DNA of 64,000 nucleotides from an uncultured Metabacillus sp. (GTDB lineage: Bacteria > Bacillota > Bacilli > Bacillales > Bacillaceae). The stretch is taken from NCBI RefSeq assembly GCF_947503125.1, contig NZ_CANNCR010000011.1, positions 62,001-126,000 of the forward strand, read 5' to 3'. Below the pieces are notes generated by a model. That model made no database searches. It had not been told where the DNA came from and saw nothing but the letters and a program-made list of their open reading frames with translations. Position 1 is the stretch's first letter. Each line of letters begins with the position of its first letter. Both the position numbers and the translations under genes were made by a program. Of the stretch, positions 9,680 to 19,802 are shown one piece after another.

Positions 9680-12600
9680 TTGAGTAAACGCTTAAAAAGA
9701 AGCATAAGTAACTATAGGGGTAAAAAGAAGAGCTTGATCAGTAGGGTTCGTGCCTTCTCTGTTCTTTCAACACTAGCATTAGCAACAGCGATTACAGGAA
9801 CGGCTTCAGCGCAAGACAGCCAATTTACAAGGCAGGGAGCCGGGCCGATGTATTTCATGACCTATGAGCATCAATGGACGAAAAATACTTATATGCCCGA
9901 AAAACGCCTTAAGGAAAATATTGATTGGATGGCAAAACATTTCTTGCCATATGGATATAACATGATTTCAACGGATGGATGGATCGAGGGTGCCACACTG
10001 CTGAATATAAATGGCTATGTTGTTAGCCATAATGATAGATGGATGACCAATCCATTAAATATGGATGGCTCTGAAGAAGAAGTCACGCCTGGTCAGCTTG
10101 AAAATGGAGATTTTGAAGAAGGTAGTGCTAATGGTTGGCAAGTAGAAACAGATGCGATGTTTGGGGTAGATGCAAACGATGCTTATGAAGGGGTAAAATT
10201 GTGGGTGTATGACCCGAAGCCGCATACAGCAAAGGTTTCGCAAACTGTAAAAGGATTAGAAAATGGAAACTACACATTGACGGCAAGGGTGAAATTTCCT
10301 AATGATGTTCATAACTTCATTGATGGCACGAGCACAGCCAATATGAAGTTAAAAAACTATACAGATGCAACTGATGGGGAGACAGCGCCTGAACAAATAG
10401 TTGAGTTGAATGATGGATTGACAGATGAATACGGTAAAGCACGCTATGGACTTTTCGAATTACAGTCGGATGTGACAAACGGTCAGCTGACGGTTGAATT
10501 TTATATTGATGCCAAGGGAGAGCACAGCTCATTCCAGCTTGATAATGTTGAGCTTTATAAGACTGGTGAAAAACCAGAGGAAGACAGTAATGAAAATGAA
10601 CCGTTTCAGTATCCATCTGAAAAATATCCAGACGGTCACACTTGGAAGTTCTGGGGGGATTATTTAAAGGAAAAGGGTATGGAATTTGGCATTTACTACA
10701 ATCCGCTATGGATTAGTCCTGAGGTAGTGAAAAACCCTGATAAATATATTGTCAAAGGAACGGAAAATAATCCTGATGGTCCAACATATGTTATGGATTT
10801 AATTGATCAAGGTGATCCGAATGATCCGACAGATGGCGACCGTTTTAACGGTGGTCAGGGAAATGAGCGTGCACTTTATTGGGTGGACGTGAATCACCCG
10901 GATGCTGAAAAATATGTGAAGGGCTACATTGACTTTTTTGCTGAACAGGGGGCTAATTTTCTACGTGTTGATTTCCTTTCATGGTATGAAACTGGAACAG
11001 ATGCCAATATAGGTACAGTAGGGCAAGCACATGATAGAGGCCTTTATGAAAAATCGTTAAAGTGGATGTCTGAAGCTTCTAAAGAAAACAATGTTTTCCT
11101 AAGTCTTGTTATGCCTCACCTTAAAAATCATGGGGAACTTGAACATAAATATGGAGATATGATCCGCATAAATGAAGATACGTTTACAGGAGGATGGGAG
11201 CATATCAGCGGCAGACGTCAAGAGTGGAGACCCGGTTGGTCACAATGGGCGAATTCTTTCCAAGGGTTTACTGGTTTTTCTGATATCGGGGGTCGTTCAA
11301 GCTTGATTTTGGATGGTGATTTTCTCAGATTGAATACATTCTCTGGTCCTTATGCAGAAAATGAAAAGAAAACAACGTTGTCACTTTATACACTTGCAGG
11401 ATCTCCAATCGCCATTTCTGATCAGTATGACACAATTGGCGCCAACTATCCGTATTATCAAAACACTGAATTGATTGAGTTTAATAAAATGGGTCTTGTT
11501 GGCAAACCAATTTATGAAAGTGCCGTTCATTATGGAGAGTCAAAAGACAGTCGTGACAGTGAGCGTTGGGCAGGTCAACTTCCTGATGGTACATGGGTAA
11601 TCGGATTGTTCAATCGCCAGAATGAGAGCAAAGCGTTTGATTTCAATTTTCAAAAAGAACTTGGAATTGAAAAAGGTCATGTTCGAGATGTATGGTCTCA
11701 TCAAGATCTTGGTATTCAGTCTTCTTACTCAGTAACACTTGAAGCTCATGATAGTGTTGTTTTGAAAGTTGTCCCGGCAACTGCTGAAAAAGTGTTTGAA
11801 GCAGAAGTCGCGGCATATTCCAAAGGGGTTGAATTCTCTAATACATTGGAAAGACATGCCGGGTTTGGTTATCTAAATGGCTTTAATGAGTCGGATGAAA
11901 GCATTACTTATGCAATAAACGCCCCTTCAAAAGGGGTCTATAACCTGAACTTGAAATATGATGCAGATTAAAATAGTGAAGCAACTGTTCATGTAAGAGA
12001 AGATAAGAGCGGTAAAAATACCCTTTCAAAACATGTATCATTTGAGGCAACGAATGATCAGTGGAAAGAAGCAACTGTAGAAGTTGAGCTTGATGAAGGA
12101 ACGAATCTTGTAAAGATTGATTATGCCTCTGGTAACTTTAATCTTGACTCGATTACTTTGGGAGAAGCGAGGAATCAAGAAATAGCCTCATCTCTAAGAA
12201 ACAGTGATTTCGAAGACGGATTTGCCCAATGGAGCCGCAGCAACATGGTCAATCAATCAATTGTTGATGGAGCCGTGCAAATTGCTGGTGCTGATGCTTT
12301 TACTTCCGACCTCTGGCAGTATGTTGTTCCCAAAGCAGGTATTTATAAGTTGACTGCTGAAGTCAAACGGAGCGGTCAGTTTGATGAAGCGGCTATTTAT
12401 ATGGAAAATGGTAAAGACAAACAAGCAGCAGAGATCCAAGAAACCGACGACATGACAACGGTCACCATTTCTAATATAGAAGTGTCTGAAGGCGATATCT
12501 TGAAAATTGGAAATATAGCGAATACACAAGCTGGCGGTAAACTAACGATTGAAAATATTCAGCTCAGCCCTGACTATCACAATCATTACTTTAAAGTGGA

Positions 12601-12856
12601 TCAGAAGAACATAAACAAAACTGAAATTGTTCGTGACCTTAACGTACAAAACAATACAAAGCTTTCTTCTTATCTATTGAAACTCACTGACCAAACGAAA
12701 CCAAAATCGATCCAGGCCAGCAGCATTTATAAGGCAGTAAATAACATCGATGAAATGAAGGAAGATAAAGAAACATATTTCTTTAATGAGAAAGAAGGAA
12801 TTCTTTATTTAAATATTCCTGCTAATGAGATGAAAAAGCTGCAAATTAAGTATTAA
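9680..12856 (+). pseudogene. Secreted GH27 isomaltodextranase-like enzyme, interrupted by an in-frame TAA
   Basis: The best start is TTG 9680, 8 bases after GGGGAGG; an upstream TTG at 9620 overlaps the cre site. A long signal peptide ends near TASA-QD. The barrel of GH27 follows (STDGWIEGA), with an inserted beta-sandwich binding domain (about residues 135-285). The likely nucleophile is Asp431 in FLRVDFL and the likely acid/base is Asp500 in RINEDTF. TAA at 11969-11971 falls inside the following CBM6/35-like module (YDAD stop NSEATV). The same frame stays open to 12856, adding another binding domain and a C-terminal section shared with the GH31 protein. AAA to TAA is the simplest explanation. 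The truncated product (763 residues) would keep the whole catalytic domain, so activity could survive. The isomaltodextranase assignment rests on GH27 resemblance and GH66 neighbours. Confidence 0.78.
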
Positions 12857-12864
12857 TTTTCCGT

Positions 12865-12897
12865 GGAGTAGAGAAATTTTTCTCTACTCTATTTTTA
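12865..12897 (+). terminator. Rho-independent terminator after GH27 gene
   Basis: GAGTAGAGAAA (12866-12876) pairs with TTTCTCTACTC (12879-12889) and is followed by TATTTTTAC. Confidence 0.85.
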
Positions 12898-13002
12898 CAT
12901 TTAGAGAGCTTAATAGTCTGAAAAAATAAGGCACATGCGGTGCTTCCTTTCTTTTATTCTTGGAGAGGTGGTATTGTTGCAACCTCCAATTTTAAATCAA
13001 AG

Positions 13003-13050
13003 AAGGTGTCGTATATTCTCTTACGAAAGAGATCTACGACACCTTTTTGT
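13003..13050 (+). terminator. Terminator-like hairpin not adjacent to a gene
   Basis: AAGGTGTCGTA (13003-13013) pairs with TACGACACCTT (13035-13045), followed by a T run. It lies about 150 bases after the GH27 stop and before promoter box B, so it may act as a back-up stop for the upstream gene. Confidence 0.7.
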
Positions 13051-13080
13051 TATTTGTCTATTATTCAAAATGAAAAAGCA

Positions 13081-13118
13081 AAATATAAGACACTATCTCC
13101 ATAATGTAAGCGGTTACC
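13081..13118 (+). promoter_or_regulatory. Shared promoter box, copy B, with overlapping cre site
   Basis: The first 16 bases (AAATATAAGACACTAT) are identical to copy A. The right part, ATAATGTAAGCGGTTA, resembles copies A and C. TGTAAGCGGTTACC at 13105-13118 matches cre at 13 of 14 positions. The box lies 55-92 bases before the binding-protein start. Confidence 0.65.
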
Positions 13119-13172
13119 AATAGGGGTATTTTCATAGATAATGAACACAAATACAAGAAAGGGGTTCAAGGA

Positions 13173-14471
13173 ATGAAACGATTAAAGTCATTAGTTGGTG
13201 GTTTATTCATTTCCATCCTGCTCTTAGCTAGTGCATGCAGCGGCGGATCAAGTGAAACAGGATCAAGTAGTAGTGATAGTAGTGATGGGGGTAATAAGAA
13301 GAATGTTGTGCTCGAATACTGGCACACATATAGTGATCAAGAAGAAGTGATATTAAAAGAAAAAATCAAGCCGCTATTTGAAGAAGAACACCCTGGAATC
13401 GAATTAAAGCTAACCCGCATGCCATATGAAGGCTTAAAACAACAAGTAATAGCCGGTGTATCAGGAGGGGAAGCACCAGATTTAATGCGAATGGATATTG
13501 TATGGGTATCTGAATTTGCAAAAATGGGCGCATTGCAGGAGGTAAGTTCATTTGAAGGGTTTGAAGAAGTAAAAAACAGTGTGTTTGAATCAGCGATGGC
13601 CACTAACTTATACGATGGAAAATATTATGGCGTGCCTGTCAATACGAATACGAAAATTGCTATTTATAATAAGCAGTTATTAGAAAAAGCTGGTTATTCC
13701 GAAACGCCAAAAACGATAGAGGAATTAAAAGAGGTTGCTAAAAAGGCTGTCGAGTCAGGTGCAAAAGGCGGTGTTGGAATCGGCGGCAGCTATTCTTGGG
13801 GATTCCTGCCTTACTTTTGGAGCTTGGGAGGGACTTTAACAAATGAGGATTATACAAAATTTGATGGGTTTTTAAATAGTCCGGAAAGCATTGCTGCTGT
13901 TGAAGAAATTGCACAGTGGCATAAGGATGGCCTTGTTGCTCCTACTATTCTTGGCGGTGAACCAGGAGCGTGGGATGGCATGAAGAACAATGAATATTTA
14001 ATGATTGACGATGGTCCATGGTTTTATAGTGTGTTAGCGAATGAGAAAGGAAGTAAATTCAATCCTATCGAGAATACTGTAAGCGGTTTAATTCCGGAAG
14101 GTCCTGGAGGAAGCCGTTCCGTTATCGGTGGGGAAAATTTAGTTACGTTCGCAGGATCTGAGCATCCAGAAGAAGCATGGACCTTTGCCAAGTGGATGTT
14201 AACAGAAGAACCGCAAAAATTGATGGCAGAAGCTGGATTAATTCCAACAAATAAGAAAGCTGCTAATGACCCAGCTGTTTTAGAAAATCCTTATATTGCA
14301 GATTATGTGAAGCAGATTGAAACAGCATTGCCACGGACGCCGATTCCTCAATGGTCTGAGGCTGAAAAAATCATTAACTTGAATTTTGAAAAAGTTATAC
14401 GTGGAAAAATGAGTGCTAAAAAAGCAATGGATGATGCAGCAAAGAAGGCAGATGCCTTGCTTCAGAAGTAG
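13173..14471 (+). CDS. Sugar ABC transporter substrate-binding lipoprotein
   Basis: The 432-residue protein has a lipoprotein signal with lipobox LASAC (Cys22) and a Ser/Gly-rich linker, then a family 1 extracellular solute-binding fold (LEYWHTYSDQEE, PDLMRMDIVWV, GGENLV). It would bind an oligosaccharide outside the membrane and hand it to the two permeases downstream. The dextran or isomaltooligosaccharide substrate is inferred from neighbours. A paralogue lies at 19803. A stem-loop separates it from the permease genes, as is common where binding protein must be made in excess. Confidence 0.92.
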   Translation: MKRLKSLVGGLFISILLLASACSGGSSETGSSSSDSSDGGNKKNVVLEYWHTYSDQEEVILKEKIKPLFEEEHPGIELKLTRMPYEGLKQQVIAGVSGGEAPDLMRMDIVWVSEFAKMGALQEVSSFEGFEEVKNSVFESAMATNLYDGKYYGVPVNTNTKIAIYNKQLLEKAGYSETPKTIEELKEVAKKAVESGAKGGVGIGGSYSWGFLPYFWSLGGTLTNEDYTKFDGFLNSPESIAAVEEIAQWHKDGLVAPTILGGEPGAWDGMKNNEYLMIDDGPWFYSVLANEKGSKFNPIENTVSGLIPEGPGGSRSVIGGENLVTFAGSEHPEEAWTFAKWMLTEEPQKLMAEAGLIPTNKKAANDPAVLENPYIADYVKQIETALPRTPIPQWSEAEKIINLNFEKVIRGKMSAKKAMDDAAKKADALLQK

Positions 14472-14477
14472 TTCCAC

Positions 14478-14527
14478 AAAAGAAGGTACTTCACCAGGTT
14501 TATTAGCCGGTGTGAGTATCTTCTTTC
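14478..14527 (+). promoter_or_regulatory. Intercistronic stem-loop between binding protein and permease genes
   Basis: AAAGAAGGTACTTCACC (14479-14495) pairs imperfectly with GGTGTGAGTATCTTCTTT (14509-14526). It probably stabilises the upstream mRNA or partly terminates transcription. Confidence 0.65.
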
Positions 14528-14555
14528 ATTAAAAGATATGTAAGGAGGGAGCCCA

Positions 14556-15524
14556 ATGCTGCCTAATCATGTTAAAAACAATGTAGAAGATAATATTTCG
14601 ATTGTGATTCCGAAAAAGCCTTTTTCAAAACGATTTAAAATAGGCTTTAAGCAATGGATGGAAGTACTGCCGTTTCTTTTAATAGGGCTAGTAGGAGCAA
14701 GTGTTTTTGTCGTCTATCCGTTAATGAAAGGGATTGTGATGAGTTTTCAGGATTATAAAATTATGCCCGGGGCAGAGAGCCCATTTGTTGGTTTTCAAAA
14801 CTATCAAAAGGCTTTTTCAGATCCAGCGTTTTTATATGCTGTTCGAAATACGTTTTTAAATACAGTTGTCACCGTTCCAATCAATTGGTTTTTAGGTCTC
14901 TTTTTTGCTTGTTTAATTAATTTGCAATTTGTAAAATACAAGATTACATTCAGAACACTGTATTATTTGCCGATTATCACTTCATGGATCGTTGTTGCGT
15001 TTCTTTTTCGCTATTTATTCGCTGATGGAGAGAATGGCTTAATAAATTATGGACTCTTACATTTAGGAATCATTGATGAGCCGATTAGCTGGCTGCAAAA
15101 CCAATGGACAGCGATGGTTGTCATCTGGTTATTTCATATTTGGAAGACGGTAGGCTGGACCGTTGTTATTTACTTAGCAGCATTGCAAGGAATACCAAAA
15201 AATTTATACGAGGCTGCTGCAATTGATGGGGCCAACGGACTTAAATTGTTTAGACATATTACGATTCCAATGTTGGGACCAATAACTGCTTTTGTCTTCA
15301 TTAATCTAATTATGGGAGCATTTAACTTTTTCCCGCAAGTATATTTCATTACAAACGGCGGACCAATGGGACAAACAGAGGTATTGCAAAGCATGATTTA
15401 TAAAGAAGCGTTCAGCAACTTTAACTTTGGCTATTCCTCTGCATTAGGAGTAATGATGGGGCTTACGATTTTCCTTATTACATTCACCCAACAGAAAAGG
15501 CTTGGAAATCAACGCTTCATGTAG
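14556..15524 (+). CDS. Sugar ABC transporter permease (MalF-type)
   Basis: This 322-residue inner-membrane protein has about six transmembrane segments and the BPD_transp_1 EAA loop (YEAAAIDGANGLKLFRHITIPML), which contacts the ATPase. It follows AAGGAGGG. It works with the MalG-type permease 21 bases downstream and the upstream binding protein. No ATPase gene is nearby, so a shared MsmX-type ATPase encoded elsewhere is likely. Confidence 0.93.
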   Translation: MLPNHVKNNVEDNISIVIPKKPFSKRFKIGFKQWMEVLPFLLIGLVGASVFVVYPLMKGIVMSFQDYKIMPGAESPFVGFQNYQKAFSDPAFLYAVRNTFLNTVVTVPINWFLGLFFACLINLQFVKYKITFRTLYYLPIITSWIVVAFLFRYLFADGENGLINYGLLHLGIIDEPISWLQNQWTAMVVIWLFHIWKTVGWTVVIYLAALQGIPKNLYEAAAIDGANGLKLFRHITIPMLGPITAFVFINLIMGAFNFFPQVYFITNGGPMGQTEVLQSMIYKEAFSNFNFGYSSALGVMMGLTIFLITFTQQKRLGNQRFM

Positions 15525-15545
15525 GCATTCTAGGAGGGATGAAAA

Positions 15546-16379
15546 ATGAAAGCAAATTTATTAACGAAATTCATAGTTTATACGGTGCTCATTCTTGGAG
15601 TCGCGATTTTTATAACGCCATTTGTGTATATGGTCTTAACAACATTCATTAATGAAGCATATTCATTGCCACGGCCACATGAAGTCTTTTCAGCTGTTGC
15701 TAATCTTGAAAACTATGAAATTGTTTGGAATAAAAATAGTTTTTTTCGTTATTTCTTAAACAGCTTATTAGTTGCGGGTGTAGCGACAATTGGAAGTGTT
15801 TTTTTAGGGGCGATGACTGCTTACTCATTTGTGCGATTTACTTTTCCTGGAAAGGAGGTTTTATTTAGAATATTTCTATTTACAATGATGATTCCTCTGG
15901 TATTAGCCATCGTGCCGCAATTTACAGTTATTAAATCGTTAGGTCTTGTGAACTCATATTGGGGTTTATGGCTTATCTATGTCGGAGGCGGGGTTATTGG
16001 TTCGACTTTCTTTTTACGTGGATTCTTTGAAACCGTTCCAAAGGAATTAGAAGAATCAATTTTAATGGACGGAGGGGGAAATTGGACAATCTTTAGGAGA
16101 ATTTATTTACCTCTTTCCAAGCCAGCTTTAGGAACAATGGCTATCTTTGCTTTTTCAGGAACATGGGATGAATATTTTGTTGCATTAACAATCATCAAGG
16201 ATGAGGCGATGAGAACATTGCCAATTGCACTAATGATGTTCCAAGGGAAGTATGCAAGTAACTGGGCATGGATTTTTGCCGCATCAATCATTGCCATTTT
16301 ACCGGTTATGATCGTTTATATCATCTTCCAAAAGAAATTTGTCCAAGGCGGTCAATCTGAAGGAGCAATCAAAGGGTAA
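15546..16379 (+). CDS. Sugar ABC transporter permease (MalG-type)
   Basis: This 277-residue membrane protein belongs to the same importer. The EAA loop appears as EESILMDGGGNWTIFRRIYLPLSKP, where the usual Ala-rich EAA start is altered to EES. The C-terminus has the family end QKKFVQGGQSEGAIKG. It follows the preceding permease with only 21 bases between them, preceded by AGGAGGG. Confidence 0.93.
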   Translation: MKANLLTKFIVYTVLILGVAIFITPFVYMVLTTFINEAYSLPRPHEVFSAVANLENYEIVWNKNSFFRYFLNSLLVAGVATIGSVFLGAMTAYSFVRFTFPGKEVLFRIFLFTMMIPLVLAIVPQFTVIKSLGLVNSYWGLWLIYVGGGVIGSTFFLRGFFETVPKELEESILMDGGGNWTIFRRIYLPLSKPALGTMAIFAFSGTWDEYFVALTIIKDEAMRTLPIALMMFQGKYASNWAWIFAASIIAILPVMIVYIIFQKKFVQGGQSEGAIKG

Positions 16380-16466
16380 CATCATAAACAAAATTACAGC
16401 TTGCTAGATATAAAATCGATAGATATGATAAAAACAAGAATATGTTACACAAAGAGGGATTAAACA

Positions 16467-18239
16467 ATGATAACTGAACTATTAAAAAAAAGATTTGCTG
16501 TAAAGGTTATCGTAGCGATACTAATTGTATGTTTAATCCCAACGGTTTTTAATAGTTTCTTTTTCTATCATTCTGCTTCAAATATTGTAAAAGAAAATGT
16601 AAGAGAATCATCCCTTCAGATAGCGCGGCAAGCAGCAGATTCTCTTTCATATATTTTTTCTAATGGCAGTGATATGGCGGACCTTATTTATAGTAATGAA
16701 CGGATTCAGGAAATTGTAAAAAAAGATTTACACGAAAGTCTTTCACCTGCTGAATTTGAATCAAGTCAAGAGTATATTACATCCTATCTAAACTCAACTA
16801 TTTATTCGAGTTCTTTTGTAAGAATTATCTATGTATTAAAGGATAAAGGGACAAGCTGGGGGAGCGGGTCGTTTTCACCGTTTAAATTATCTATGGTAGA
16901 TCTCCCTCAGCTGGAATGGGTAAAGAAATCAATTGAAAAAGATGGGGAATTAGTCTGGGAAGGACTTCAATACGACCGGTTTAGCGGTGCAGGTGAAAAT
17001 ACCGATCTTGTACTGCCAATCAGCCGTGTCATGAAGGATTTCGATAACCTAAATAATATTGCGTACATCCAAGTTTGTTTGGACGGGAATGCCATCTTAG
17101 AAAAAATCAACCAAATAAAGCTTGGGAAAACAGGTCATTTTTTCGTTGTAGATGAAGATGGGAAAATTATGATTGATTCTGATATACAATCGATTAATTC
17201 CCCTGTTGAAAATAAAGATTTACGTAAGCACATTTTAAGTAAGAAACAAGAATTTCAATTTAAAGAAAATGAAGTAAATTTTTATGGTGTGAAACAACAA
17301 ATTGGGAATGGCTGGTCAATTGTAGGGGTTGTACCAGTAAGCGAAATTACAGGTGAAATTACAACGATCCAGAGGATAATCATCATAGCTTCAGCATTGT
17401 TTGGAATTGTCGCTATATTTATTGGGATTATACTAGCTAAAAGAGTAACTGAGCCAGTCAATGTCCTTACGAATCAAATGAAGCTTGTTGGTAATGGGAA
17501 TTTTAATGTTCGAACGAGCGTGAATTCAACTGATGAAATCGGGATGATGAGTATTCAGTTTAATCATATGATCAACCAGGTTGAGGATCTGCTGGAACAG
17601 GTGAAAGAGGAGCAATTTCATAAGCAGGAAGCGGAGCTGCGGGCGATTAAACATCGGATTAACCCCCATTTTTTATTTAATACATTAAGTACAATCCGCT
17701 GGTTAGTACAATTCAATCAAACAGAGCGTGCAAATCACGCGCTCTCGGCTTTATCCAGTTTGTTAGAAGCAAATATGGGCAAGACAGGAACGTTTATAAC
17801 GATCAAAGAAGAGATTGAAATGATCAAGAAGTTCATGGTTATTTTACAAATTCGCTATGAACAAACCTTTTTTTTGCATACTCAATTTGATAAAGGTTTA
17901 GAAGATTTTTTACTTCCAAGAATGCTTTTACAGCCAATTGTTGAAAACGCCATTTTTCATGGAATTGTTCCTACTGGTCAAGAAGGGACAATTGCTATTA
18001 CTGGAAGGGAAATCAATAATGCTATTGAAATCGAAATCCGGGATAACGGCATAGGGTTAGATCATAAGCTGCTAAGGCAGTTAAAACAATCTGCTAATGA
18101 AACAAATTCATTTGTTGGAATCGGTTTGAGGCATGTGTATGATTCGATAAAACTTTACTTTCATCAAGACTCAAAAGTGGAACTTCAAAGCAGCAAAGAA
18201 GGTACGATTGTGAAACTAATATTGATCCCTATAAAGTAG
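16467..18239 (+). CDS. Sensor histidine kinase, YesM family
   Basis: This 590-residue membrane kinase has transmembrane segments near residues 13-35 and 302-324 flanking an extracellular Cache-like sensor. A HAMP domain (about 325-380) follows. The His_kinase domain has phospho-acceptor His401 in INPHFLFN, and the HATPase domain has PIVENAIFHG and DNGIGL. It would phosphorylate the AraC-type regulator just downstream, which starts 11 bases later. The signal is probably a sugar, sensed directly or through a binding protein; the neighbouring second lipoprotein (19803) is a candidate partner. Confidence 0.93.
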   Translation: MITELLKKRFAVKVIVAILIVCLIPTVFNSFFFYHSASNIVKENVRESSLQIARQAADSLSYIFSNGSDMADLIYSNERIQEIVKKDLHESLSPAEFESSQEYITSYLNSTIYSSSFVRIIYVLKDKGTSWGSGSFSPFKLSMVDLPQLEWVKKSIEKDGELVWEGLQYDRFSGAGENTDLVLPISRVMKDFDNLNNIAYIQVCLDGNAILEKINQIKLGKTGHFFVVDEDGKIMIDSDIQSINSPVENKDLRKHILSKKQEFQFKENEVNFYGVKQQIGNGWSIVGVVPVSEITGEITTIQRIIIIASALFGIVAIFIGIILAKRVTEPVNVLTNQMKLVGNGNFNVRTSVNSTDEIGMMSIQFNHMINQVEDLLEQVKEEQFHKQEAELRAIKHRINPHFLFNTLSTIRWLVQFNQTERANHALSALSSLLEANMGKTGTFITIKEEIEMIKKFMVILQIRYEQTFFLHTQFDKGLEDFLLPRMLLQPIVENAIFHGIVPTGQEGTIAITGREINNAIEIEIRDNGIGLDHKLLRQLKQSANETNSFVGIGLRHVYDSIKLYFHQDSKVELQSSKEGTIVKLILIPIK

Positions 18240-18250
18240 AGGTGAATAAC

Positions 18251-19780
18251 ATGTATACCGTCATAATTGTTGATGATGAGCCAATTATTAGATTTGGGTT
18301 AAAATCCTCTATTAATTGGGAAAGGGAGAATCTCCAGTTACTTGGTGACTTTTCAAATGGTCAGCAAGCATTACATGCAATGGAGAATACGAATTGTGTT
18401 GATATCCTTATTACTGATATTAAAATGCCTGTTATGGATGGATTAACATTAATGAAAAAGGCATTGCGATTAAACCCAAAATTAAAGGTTGTGTTGGTTA
18501 GCAGCTATAATGAATTTGAGTATGTGAGAGAAGGCCTGACACATGGTGCAGTAGACTACCTCTTAAAACCAACTTTGGAACCTGAATCCTTTTTAAAGAC
18601 CATTCAAAAATGTGTACAAAAGATAGATGAAGAGCAAACAATTAAACAAAAGTTAGATATAGTTGAACGTACGGAGCGACTTCAGGTAAGAAAAAAGATT
18701 GAACAAGAAATGAAACGAATTCTTTTTAAAAAAGAGACGGTGAATGATAACAGTATGAAAGAGAGATGTCATCTCCCTTTCCTTGTCGTTTGCATGAGAA
18801 TGAAACAAATTGGAATGGTTGAAGAGAAGTATGGTTTTTTATATAAAAGTCTGATCTTTGAAGAAATACAAGAACGTTTTTATATGGAGGAAGAAGATGG
18901 GGTTTGTTTTCCGATAGGGGAAAATGAGCTTTTGTTTTTTATAAAAAAAAACGGTGATCCTCTTGCAGTTACCCATCAATTAATAGCTAAAATAGAAAAG
19001 CAGACAAATATAAGTTTTTCGTTTGGCTATGATGTGATTACTAAATGGACGGAAATAATAGACGGCTATCGGCGCAGCCTTTTTGCATCTCAACGACACT
19101 TTTTTTATGAAAATGAACATGTCTTTACGTATCGAGCGCCGGAGCAAACTTCCTTTGAGCCTATTAGCAAAGGGCAAATAACGGGGCTTTTGCCGTATGA
19201 AGAAGCAAAGATTAAATCTTTTCTACAAGAACGATATCAGCAATGGGCTAGTGAACATATGACACCTGCCTCAATTAAAAGTGAAGCATGTGATATTTTA
19301 ACAACTCTTTTTTTGTCATTAGATCATGCTTTATTATTGGAGAAATGCTCTGAAATAGAGGCATGTGAGTCGCTTCATGATCTTCGTCATCAGTTAATGA
19401 TCAAAATCGATGAATGTCACCAACTATTATCAGATCAGAAAAGTAAGCCTTATTCGGATAACGAACTTTTGGACAAAGCGCTTTATTATATTCATGAACA
19501 TTATACACAAGATTTGACACTCCAGAATGTTGCCGACCATATCCATATAAGTAGAAATTATTTTAGTATCCTATTTAAACGATATCTTGAGCAAAACTTC
19601 ATTGATTATGTCATTGATCTTAGAGTCAAAAAGGCAAAGGAGCTATTACTTCACACTACATTAAAGGTTTATGAAGTTGCTAGAAAATCGGGCTTCAATG
19701 ATGTGAAATATTTTAGCAAGTTATTTAAAAAAGTAACAGGCTTATCCCCTGGAGATTTTAGAATCCATCATCAGAAGTAA
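18251..19780 (+). CDS. Response regulator with AraC-type DNA-binding domain (YesN family)
   Basis: The start is ATG 18251, because the GTG at 18242 overlaps the ribosome site GAGGTG. The product has 509 residues. The receiver domain has acidic DDEP and phosphorylated Asp56 in ITDIKMPVMDG. A long middle region follows, then two AraC helix-turn-helix units at the C-terminus (about 400-505: LTLQNVADHIHISRNYFSILFKRYL and VYEVARKSGFNDVKYFSKLFKK). It likely activates the carbohydrate genes of this island; the shared promoter box is one candidate target. Confidence 0.93.
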   Translation: MYTVIIVDDEPIIRFGLKSSINWERENLQLLGDFSNGQQALHAMENTNCVDILITDIKMPVMDGLTLMKKALRLNPKLKVVLVSSYNEFEYVREGLTHGAVDYLLKPTLEPESFLKTIQKCVQKIDEEQTIKQKLDIVERTERLQVRKKIEQEMKRILFKKETVNDNSMKERCHLPFLVVCMRMKQIGMVEEKYGFLYKSLIFEEIQERFYMEEEDGVCFPIGENELLFFIKKNGDPLAVTHQLIAKIEKQTNISFSFGYDVITKWTEIIDGYRRSLFASQRHFFYENEHVFTYRAPEQTSFEPISKGQITGLLPYEEAKIKSFLQERYQQWASEHMTPASIKSEACDILTTLFLSLDHALLLEKCSEIEACESLHDLRHQLMIKIDECHQLLSDQKSKPYSDNELLDKALYYIHEHYTQDLTLQNVADHIHISRNYFSILFKRYLEQNFIDYVIDLRVKKAKELLLHTTLKVYEVARKSGFNDVKYFSKLFKKVTGLSPGDFRIHHQK

Positions 19781-19802
19781 GTAAGCGGAAAGGAAATGCA
19801 AA

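Larger units (their letters stand above)
12857..13172. other. Intergenic region before the first sugar ABC operon
   Basis: This region contains the GH27 terminator, a second terminator-like hairpin at 13003-13048, promoter box B at 13081-13116 overlapping a cre match, and the ribosome site AAAGGGG before 13173. No gene is supported here. Confidence 0.7.

Noticed and set aside
12935-13123. Possible 62-codon gene between the GH27 gene and the ABC operon
   Set aside because: It runs through a terminator hairpin and promoter box B, and its composition is not protein-like.
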